DNA of 5,285 bases from Gulosibacter massiliensis. GTDB taxonomy: Bacteria; Actinomycetota; Actinomycetes; Actinomycetales; Microbacteriaceae. The DNA lies in assembly GCA_943325745.2 (NCBI GenBank), contig CALPQP020000064.1:1-5285 (forward strand), written 5' to 3'. A model generated the notes under the pieces. It saw only the letters and a list, made by a program, of their open reading frames with translations, was not told where the DNA came from and made no database searches. How positions within the stretch are numbered: the first letter of the stretch is position 1; every line of letters begins with the position of its first letter. The position numbers were made by a program, and so were the translations under genes. Positions 1 through 4,063 of the stretch are shown piece after piece.

Positions 1-654
1 CAGGGTTCTGATTCGGCCAGCGTCGGACTGTTCACCTATCCCATTCTGCAAGCCGCCGACATTCTCTTATATGACGCCGTGGTCGTCCCCGTCGGCGAGG
101 ACCAGCGCCAACACGTTGAACTGACCCGCGACATCGCCGCCCGATTCAATTCGCGCTTTGGTGACACGCTCATCGTCCCCGAGGTTCGGATCCTCAAGGA
201 GTCAGCCAAGGTCTTTGACCTCCAGAACCCCGAATCCAAGATGTCCAAGTCGGGCGAATCCCCCCAGGGAATTGTGTGGCTGCTCGATGAGCCGAATGTG
301 ACAGCGAAAAAGATTAAATCGGCGGTCACCGATGCGGATCGTGATATTCGTTTCGATCCGGCGGGAAAGCCAGGCGTATCGAATCTTCTCGGAATTCTCT
401 CGCTGTTGGGCGGATCGACGATCCCGTCGCTGGAAACCGAATTCGCTGGCAAGGGATACGGAGACCTCAAGGGTGCGGTCGCAGACGCCGTCGTCGCCGA
501 GTTCGAACCGATTCGACTGCGGACCCTCGAACTCCTCTCCGACCCTGCCGAACTCGACCGTCTCCTCGCGGTGAATGCGAACCGCGCCAACGAGATCGCC
601 CAAGCGACCCTTGCCCGCGTGTATGACGCGGTCGGCTTTTTGCCGCGCGGCTAG
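1..654 (+). CDS. trpS: Tryptophanyl-tRNA synthetase, C-terminal part (5' end outside window)
   Basis: Cytosolic class Ic aminoacyl-tRNA synthetase that charges tRNA-Trp with tryptophan using ATP. The frame is open from base 1 to TAG 652-654 and gives 217 residues; bacterial TrpS is usually about 330-340, so roughly the first third (Rossmann fold with the HIGH-like motif) is missing. Seen directly: the substrate-pocket stretch VPVGEDQRQHVELTRDIA, then the KMSKS ATP-binding loop at 238-252, then KKIKSAVTD and KPGVSNLL, all hallmark TrpS blocks in the expected order, ending in the helical anticodon-binding region (RANEIAQATLARVYDAVGF). No frameshift or missing motif is seen. The gene converges on glpK and their stop codons interlock in CTAG 651-654. 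Identity is near certain. The start and promoter cannot be judged here. Confidence 0.97.
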   Translation, partial: QGSDSASVGLFTYPILQAADILLYDAVVVPVGEDQRQHVELTRDIAARFNSRFGDTLIVPEVRILKESAKVFDLQNPESKMSKSGESPQGIVWLLDEPNVTAKKIKSAVTDADRDIRFDPAGKPGVSNLLGILSLLGGSTIPSLETEFAGKGYGDLKGAVADAVVAEFEPIRLRTLELLSDPAELDRLLAVNANRANEIAQATLARVYDAVGFLPRG

Positions 655-2150
655 ACCCAACCGAGCGATCGCTCGACGCCCTTGTCCCATTCGGAAATTG
701 CGTTCGCCCGATCGGGCTCAGACATCGTCGGTTCGAATCGTCTGTCCTCGCGCCACACGGCGCGCAGTTCGTCCTCGTCGGTCCAAAATCCGACAGTGAG
801 CCCGGCGGCGAACGCGGCACCCATCGCTGTCGTTTCGGTCACGACGGGACGAACGACGGGGATTCCGGCGATGTCTGCCTGCATTTGCATCAGCAGATCG
901 TTTCGCACCATCCCACCGTCGACTCGAAGTTCCGTCAGTGGCGTCCCAGAGTCGGCCGCGGCGGCCCGAATCACGTCGCGCGTCTGGAAGGCGACCGATT
1001 CCAGTGCCGCTCGAGCGATGTGCGCTTTCGTCGTGAATCGTGTCAGTCCGGCGATGATTCCACGGGCGTCAGAGCGCCAATAGGGAGCAAACAGGCCGCT
1101 GAATGCCGGCACGACCACGACACCCCCCGAGTGAGGCACGCTGGCTGCCAACACCTCGACATCGGCCGAATTGTCGATAATCCCAATGTTGTCTCGAAGC
1201 CACTGAACGAGCGACCCAGTGACGGCGATGCTCCCTTCGAGTGCATAGTGAACGGGTTGGCCCTCGCGTTGAAACGCGACAGTCGTGAGGAGACCGTGCG
1301 CAGACCGGACGATCTCGGTGCCCGTGGCGACGATGAGGAAGTTACCCGTGCCGTAGGTGTTTTTTGCCTCCCCCGGTCGGGTGGCGACGTGTCCGAGAGT
1401 CGCGGCCTGCTGGTCGCCGACGATTCCAGCAATCGGCACCCCGGCGAATGCGTCCATCGTTGAAACCACGCCAAAAACCGAACCCGATGGCCGAATATCG
1501 GGAAGGATGTCGAGCGGGACGTCGGTGAGTTCGCACAGATCCGCCCGCCAGGACAGCGTTTCGATGTCCATGAGCAGCGTCCGCGACGCGTTGGTCACAT
1601 CGGTCGCGTGGACTCCACCGTTCGGTCCTCCCGTGAGATTCCACAACAGCCACGAATCCACCGTCCCCGCTCGGAGTTCTCCGCGCGTGGCTGCCTCGCG
1701 GGCTCCCGGAGTTTGGTCGAGGATCTCAGCGAACTTCGTGGCCGAAAAGTAGGTCGCGAGCGGAAGACCCGTTGCGAACGTGAACAACTCACCGCACCCG
1801 CTCGCCTCGAGTGCATCAATTCGCGATTGAGTCCGGGTATCCTGCCAGACGATGGCGTTGGCGATAGGGATTCCCGTATCGACGTTCCAGACAATCGCTG
1901 TCTCACGCTGATTGGTCATCCCCAGTGCCGCGATGTCGCCCGGTGCGAGCCCCGCCTCAGCGACCACCCGATCGAGCACGATTGATGCGTTTTGCCAGAG
2001 TTCTGCGGCGTCATGCTCGACCCAGCCGGGCTTTGGGAAGATTTGTTCGTGCGGAATCTGCGCGGACCCGATTGGAATTCCGTCGTGGTCGAAAATCACC
2101 GCACGGGTTGAGGTAGTACCCGAATCCAACGCAACGACAAAGTTAGCCAC
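651..2150 (-). CDS. glpK: Glycerol kinase
   Basis: FGGY-family kinase that phosphorylates glycerol with ATP to sn-glycerol 3-phosphate in the cytosol, trapping glycerol taken up by diffusion. With the GTG at 2150 the protein is 499 residues, matching the usual ~500. Seen: N-terminal phosphate loop DSGTTSTR (9-16), glycerol-site residues R82/E83 (TNQRETAIVW), W102, Y134, D246/Q247 (GDQQAA) and F271 (TYGTGNF), equivalent to E. coli R83, E84, W103, Y135, D245 and F270, then the C-terminal DGGMVRNDLLMQ block (411-422). Start choice: homology begins at MANFVVALDSG. The frame stays open to a GTG at 2315, but that extension reads antisense through the FMN riboswitch and carries no family sequence. 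No Shine-Dalgarno lies before GTG 2150, but a -10-like TACACT does, suggesting a leaderless mRNA. The E. coli FBP-site arginine (R236) is replaced by G237, and no HFYG-type phosphorylatable histidine is present. No glpF or glpD neighbour is visible. It is divergent from the rib operon and convergent with trpS. Confidence 0.97.
   Translation of the reverse strand: MANFVVALDSGTTSTRAVIFDHDGIPIGSAQIPHEQIFPKPGWVEHDAAELWQNASIVLDRVVAEAGLAPGDIAALGMTNQRETAIVWNVDTGIPIANAIVWQDTRTQSRIDALEASGCGELFTFATGLPLATYFSATKFAEILDQTPGAREAATRGELRAGTVDSWLLWNLTGGPNGGVHATDVTNASRTLLMDIETLSWRADLCELTDVPLDILPDIRPSGSVFGVVSTMDAFAGVPIAGIVGDQQAATLGHVATRPGEAKNTYGTGNFLIVATGTEIVRSAHGLLTTVAFQREGQPVHYALEGSIAVTGSLVQWLRDNIGIIDNSADVEVLAASVPHSGGVVVVPAFSGLFAPYWRSDARGIIAGLTRFTTKAHIARAALESVAFQTRDVIRAAAADSGTPLTELRVDGGMVRNDLLMQMQADIAGIPVVRPVVTETTAMGAAFAAGLTVGFWTDEDELRAVWREDRRFEPTMSEPDRANAISEWDKGVERSLGWV
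662..675. repeat. Perfect 14-bp palindrome just past the trpS stop
   Basis: CGAGCGATCGCTCG reads the same on both strands. It lies 7 bases after the trpS stop and inside the last codons of glpK. As RNA it could fold a 5-bp stem with a 4-base loop from either direction, but no T-tract follows on either strand, so it does not qualify as an intrinsic terminator. It may simply be codon-driven (glpK encodes Glu-Arg-Ser here). Confidence 0.35.
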
Positions 2151-2162
2151 GGTGACAGTGTA
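2150..2162 (-). promoter_or_regulatory. Candidate -10 box for leaderless glpK transcription
   Basis: On the minus strand TACACT (2162-2157) fits the actinobacterial TANNNT -10 pattern. It is followed by six bases, GTCACC, and then the GTG start at 2150, so transcription would begin at or next to the first base of the start codon. No purine-rich ribosome site lies within 15 bases of the GTG; the nearest, AAAGG, is about 27 bases upstream. No convincing -35 hexamer is seen at 16-18 bp spacing, so an activator may be needed. Confidence 0.5.
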
Positions 2163-2180
2163 TTCAGCGGACGCGTGCCT

Positions 2181-2198
2181 TTCTTGGCCAATTCTTGG
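2181..2198. repeat. TTCTTGG direct repeat at 11-bp spacing
   Basis: TTCTTGG occurs at 2181-2187 and again at 2192-2198, start to start 11 bp, about one DNA turn. The palindrome TTGGCCAA (2184-2191) sits across the first copy. The element covers roughly -31 to -48 relative to the proposed glpK start, so it overlaps where a -35 box would be. A regulator site is a plausible inference; no known consensus was matched. Confidence 0.35.
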
Positions 2199-2213
2199 AC
2201 ATCGCCATGGCAC

Positions 2214-2225
2214 GAAAGACGTTTC
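2214..2225. repeat. Short inverted repeat GAAA-GACG-TTTC
   Basis: GAAA at 2214-2217 faces TTTC at 2222-2225 across four bases. It falls between the candidate -10 of the rib operon and the position of its -35, where a repressor could act. The arms are only 4 bp, so chance is a fair explanation. Confidence 0.2.
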
Positions 2226-2230
2226 AGGGT

Positions 2231-2236
2231 TACCAT
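2231..2236 (+). promoter_or_regulatory. Candidate -10 box of the rib operon promoter
   Basis: TACCAT fits TANNNT and would place the transcription start around 2242-2244, just 5-7 bases before the first stem (P1) of the riboswitch, which is the expected geometry. No good -35 hexamer is seen at 16-18 bp spacing (TGGCAC at 2208-2213 is poor), so the call rests on the -10 and its position relative to the aptamer. Confidence 0.4.
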
Positions 2237-2243
2237 AGACGAA

Positions 2244-2255
2244 GAGCACGTGCTC
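2244..2255. repeat. Perfect 12-bp palindrome at the rib transcript start
   Basis: GAGCACGTGCTC is a perfect palindrome that includes most of the 5' strand of riboswitch stem P1 (2249-2256) and the proposed transcription start. As DNA it could bind a dimeric regulator. As RNA it could fold a small GAGC/GCTC hairpin that would compete with P1. Both roles are inference. Confidence 0.35.
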
Positions 2256-2374
2256 CGGGGTCAGCGAAAATCTGAGCCGGCGGTTAAAGTCCGCGACCCG
2301 TGTGGCCTCGGCCACGCGGTTGACCTGGTGAAACTCCGGGACCGACGGTTATAGTCCGGATGGGAGGATGCACG
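2249..2374 (+). promoter_or_regulatory. FMN riboswitch aptamer (RFN element)
   Basis: The RFN consensus is plainly visible. P1 pairs 2249-2256 with 2366-2374 (CGTGCTCC against GGATGCACG, one bulged T). P2 closes with TCAG 2261-2264 and CTGA 2272-2275. The conserved block CGGTTAAAGTCCGCGACCC lies at 2281-2299. A variable stem spans 2299-2318 with 8 bp and a CTCG loop. The second half holds GGTGAAACTCCGGGACC (2328-2344) and GACGGTTATAGTCCGGATG (2344-2362). It sits just before ribD, the usual location. FMN binding stabilises P1 and lowers expression of riboflavin genes. Homology is certain by pattern; the stem limits are hand-drawn. Confidence 0.97.
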
Positions 2375-2448
2375 ATGGGGTTCGCCGCAGCTTGGTGGGC
2401 CTCGCGATTCATTGTCGCATCCCCGGATTCCCTGCTCGAAAGGAGTCC
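2362..2448 (+). promoter_or_regulatory. Riboswitch expression platform: SD sequestor and antisequestor
   Basis: Two exclusive folds can be drawn by hand. Sequestor: GGATTCC 2425-2431 pairs with GGAGTCC 2442-2448 (7 bp, one G-U, 10-base loop), burying the ribD Shine-Dalgarno GGAG. Antisequestor: the 3' strand of aptamer stem P1, GGATGC 2366-2371, pairs perfectly with GCATCC 2417-2422, and the adjacent GGGA 2362-2365 pairs with TCCC 2429-2432 across a six-base bulge, taking away the sequestor's 5' arm. With FMN, P1 holds 2366-2374 and the SD hairpin can form; without FMN the SD is free. No T-tract follows any hairpin, so translational rather than transcriptional control is inferred. Confidence 0.65.
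2438..2445 (+). promoter_or_regulatory. Ribosome binding site of ribD
   Basis: GAAAGGAG ends five bases before ATG 2451 and is the strongest Shine-Dalgarno in the window. It fixes the ribD start at 2451 rather than the in-frame TTG at 2412, which has no such site. Its GGAG core is the target of the proposed sequestor hairpin. Confidence 0.9.
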
Positions 2449-2450
2449 AC

Positions 2451-3458
2451 ATGCCCATCAGTACATACGATGACGCGATGCGCCGAGCACGCGAGCTCGC
2501 CGAACGCGGTCCCCGCACCGGCGAGAACCCCCAGGTCGGTTGTGTGCTTGTCAACGACACCGGCACGATCGTTGCTGAAGGCTGGCACCGCGGTGCGGGC
2601 ACCCTGCACGCCGAGGTTGACGCGCTGTCAAAGGTCGAGAGCGCACGCGGCCTAACCGCCGTTGTCACGCTCGAACCGTGCAACCACACCGGCCGAACCG
2701 GGCCGTGCGCTCAAGCGCTCATCGATGCCGGTGTGACACGAGTCGTGTATTCACTCGACGACCCCGGCCAGAAATCTAGTGGAGGGGCGGAGACTCTGCG
2801 TGCCGCCGGGATCGAGGTTGTCTCTGGTGTTTTATCGGGCGAGGGATACCATCTCGTCGAACGGTGGCTGACGGCAAACCGTCTCGGTCGTCCCTGGGTG
2901 ACGGCCAAGTGGGGCTCGAGCCTCGATGGGCGAACAGCTGCTACCGACGGGACCAGCCAGTGGATTACGTCCGCTGAGTCGCGCACCTATATTCATCTTT
3001 TGCGATCACAGCACGACACCATCGCTATCGGAACGGGAACCGCAATCGCTGACAACCCGAGCCTCACCGCGCGAACCGCAGACGGAAACCTGTTCCCCAA
3101 TCAACCACTTGCCGTCGTGATTGGCGACACCCCTCTCCCGGCCGGTTCCGGACTGTGGAGCCACCCGCGCGGCGTCTTGCAAGAATCGGGATCGCTCATC
3201 GAGATCCTGGAGCGGCTTTACAACATCGGGATTCGCAGCCTGTTCCTCGAGGGCGGGCCGCGTCTCATGAACTCGTTCATCCGCGAAGGTCTCGTCGACG
3301 AATACGTCGTGTGCCTCGCCCCAATCCTTCTCGGTGGTGAGAAGACCGCCACCGGTGATCTCGGAATCGGAACGCTGGCAGACGCGCGTCGGCTCACCGT
3401 CACGAGCACCGAAGTCATGGGCGGAACCATCGTCGTCACGGCTCGAGAGGCTCACTAG
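2451..3458 (+). CDS. ribD: Bifunctional pyrimidine deaminase / reductase RibD
   Basis: Catalyses the second and third steps of riboflavin synthesis: deamination of the product of GTP cyclohydrolase II, then NADPH-dependent reduction of its ribose side chain. 335 residues. Deaminase domain at about 1-145: NPQVGCVLVN (26-35), zinc ligand and proton shuttle HAE (53-55), and zinc cysteines C77 and C86 in LEPCNHTGRTGPC. Reductase domain at about 147-335: GRPWVTAKWGSSLDGR (146-161), SQWIT (169-173), DNPSLTAR (201-208), LEGGP (266-270) and APILLGG (290-296). The segment between LTAR and LEGGP is only about 57 residues, shorter than in E. coli-type RibD, as in other actinobacterial forms by my recollection. 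ATG 2451 follows a strong SD and the FMN riboswitch. The stop shares its last base with the ribE start (TAGTG), so the two genes are probably translationally coupled. Confidence 0.97.
   Translation: MPISTYDDAMRRARELAERGPRTGENPQVGCVLVNDTGTIVAEGWHRGAGTLHAEVDALSKVESARGLTAVVTLEPCNHTGRTGPCAQALIDAGVTRVVYSLDDPGQKSSGGAETLRAAGIEVVSGVLSGEGYHLVERWLTANRLGRPWVTAKWGSSLDGRTAATDGTSQWITSAESRTYIHLLRSQHDTIAIGTGTAIADNPSLTARTADGNLFPNQPLAVVIGDTPLPAGSGLWSHPRGVLQESGSLIEILERLYNIGIRSLFLEGGPRLMNSFIREGLVDEYVVCLAPILLGGEKTATGDLGIGTLADARRLTVTSTEVMGGTIVVTAREAH
3445..3450 (+). promoter_or_regulatory. Weak ribosome binding site of ribE inside ribD
   Basis: GAGAGG lies seven bases before GTG 3458, within the last codons of ribD. 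A modest SD plus a GTG start that shares a base with the ribD stop suggests ribE depends on ribosomes arriving from ribD. Confidence 0.55.
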
Positions 3459-4063
3459 TGTTTACGGGAATCATCGCCGAACTCGGCACCATCACCGCAA
3501 CCGAAAAGTCTGGTGATTCGGTTCGGGTGACCGTTCGAGCGCCCAAAGCCGTCGCCAAAGCGGGGCACGGGGACTCCATCGCAATCAGCGGGGTGTGCCT
3601 CACTGTTCTCGATCAAACCGACGACTCGTTCACCGCTGACGTGATGGGTCAAACGATCGCGATGTCTAACCCCGACCAGTGGCAGAGTGGCCGAACCGTC
3701 AACGTAGAATCCGCGATGGCAGCAGGAGAACAACTGGGTGGGCACATCGTCCAGGGACACGTCGACGGGACAGCCACCGTCCTCGAGACGCGACAGTCTG
3801 GTGATTGGCGCGTCATCCGCTTCGCCCTCAAACCCGAACACGCACCGTTGATCGTGGACAAAGGATCAATCACAATCGACGGGGTCTCGCTGACCGTCTC
3901 GACCGTCGGCGACGATTGGTGTGAAGTGTCGCTCATCCCTGAAACCCTGGTTGCGACGACTCTCGGTTCCTTGGCTGTGGGAGACACTGTCAACATCGAA
4001 ACCGACATCCTCGCGCGTCACATCGCGCGTCTTGCGCACTTCACGAAAGGGACGTTCGCATGA
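3458..4063 (+). CDS. ribE: Riboflavin synthase, alpha chain
   Basis: Trimeric cytosolic enzyme that dismutates two 6,7-dimethyl-8-ribityllumazine molecules to riboflavin plus the pyrimidine precursor. 201 residues, a normal length. It shows the family's internal duplication into two lumazine-binding barrels: first barrel about 1-88 (MFTGIIAELG, SIAISGVCLTV at 40-50, VNVESAM at 81-87) and second barrel about 98-190 (GGHIVQGHVDGTA at 94-106, KGSITIDGVSLTV at 135-147, LIPETL at 159-164, VNIETDILARH at 178-188). Residues matching E. coli C48, H102, S146 and D185 are present as C47, H101, S144 and D183. The common LIPHTL motif reads LIPETL here. The start is GTG 3458, since the invariant N-terminal MFTG begins there. 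Its stop overlaps the ribBA start by four bases (ATGA). Some authors call this gene ribC. Confidence 0.97.
   Translation: MFTGIIAELGTITATEKSGDSVRVTVRAPKAVAKAGHGDSIAISGVCLTVLDQTDDSFTADVMGQTIAMSNPDQWQSGRTVNVESAMAAGEQLGGHIVQGHVDGTATVLETRQSGDWRVIRFALKPEHAPLIVDKGSITIDGVSLTVSTVGDDWCEVSLIPETLVATTLGSLAVGDTVNIETDILARHIARLAHFTKGTFA
3507..3806 (+). repeat. 12-nt exact repeat in the two halves of ribE
   Basis: AGTCTGGTGATT occurs at 3507-3518 and 3795-3806. Both encode Ser-Gly-Asp and lie at matching positions in the two barrels of riboflavin synthase (GTITATEKSGD and GTATVLETRQSGD). The coordinates span from the first copy to the second; the sequence between is not repetitive at DNA level. Confidence 0.5.
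4045..4052 (+). promoter_or_regulatory. Ribosome binding site of ribBA inside ribE
   Basis: GAAAGGGA ends seven bases before ATG 4060, inside the 3' end of ribE. It supports this ATG as the ribBA start and, with the ATGA overlap, termination-reinitiation. Confidence 0.75.

Noticed and set aside
633..675. Possible terminators: CGGC-TTTTT-GCCG (633-645), GCCGCGCGGC (642-651) and the palindrome at 662-675
   Set aside because: The stems are 4-5 bp, the T run is in the loop rather than after a stem, and no T-tract follows on either strand.
36..820. Long open frames antisense to trpS and at the trpS/glpK junction (36-590, 202-690 and 467-820, minus strand)
   Set aside because: They mirror the trpS codons, are rich in Arg/Ser with no recognisable domain, and overlap a well-conserved gene. 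They are typical shadows of G/C-rich third positions.
885..1463. 192-residue plus-strand open frame inside glpK
   Set aside because: It is antisense to conserved glycerol kinase sequence, low in hydrophobic residues, and shows no SD or family motif.
2151..2315. 55-residue N-terminal extension of glpK
   Set aside because: It has no homology to GlpK N-termini and is antisense to the FMN riboswitch. The family start matches GTG 2150.
2412..2450. In-frame TTG start for ribD at 2412
   Set aside because: It has no SD and lies within the switch region, whereas ATG 2451 follows GAAAGGAG at ideal spacing and gives a normal N-terminus.
3455..4008. Minus-strand open frames across ribE (3455-3841 and 3649-4008)
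   Set aside because: They are antisense to an intact, fully conserved riboflavin synthase, without SD or domains.
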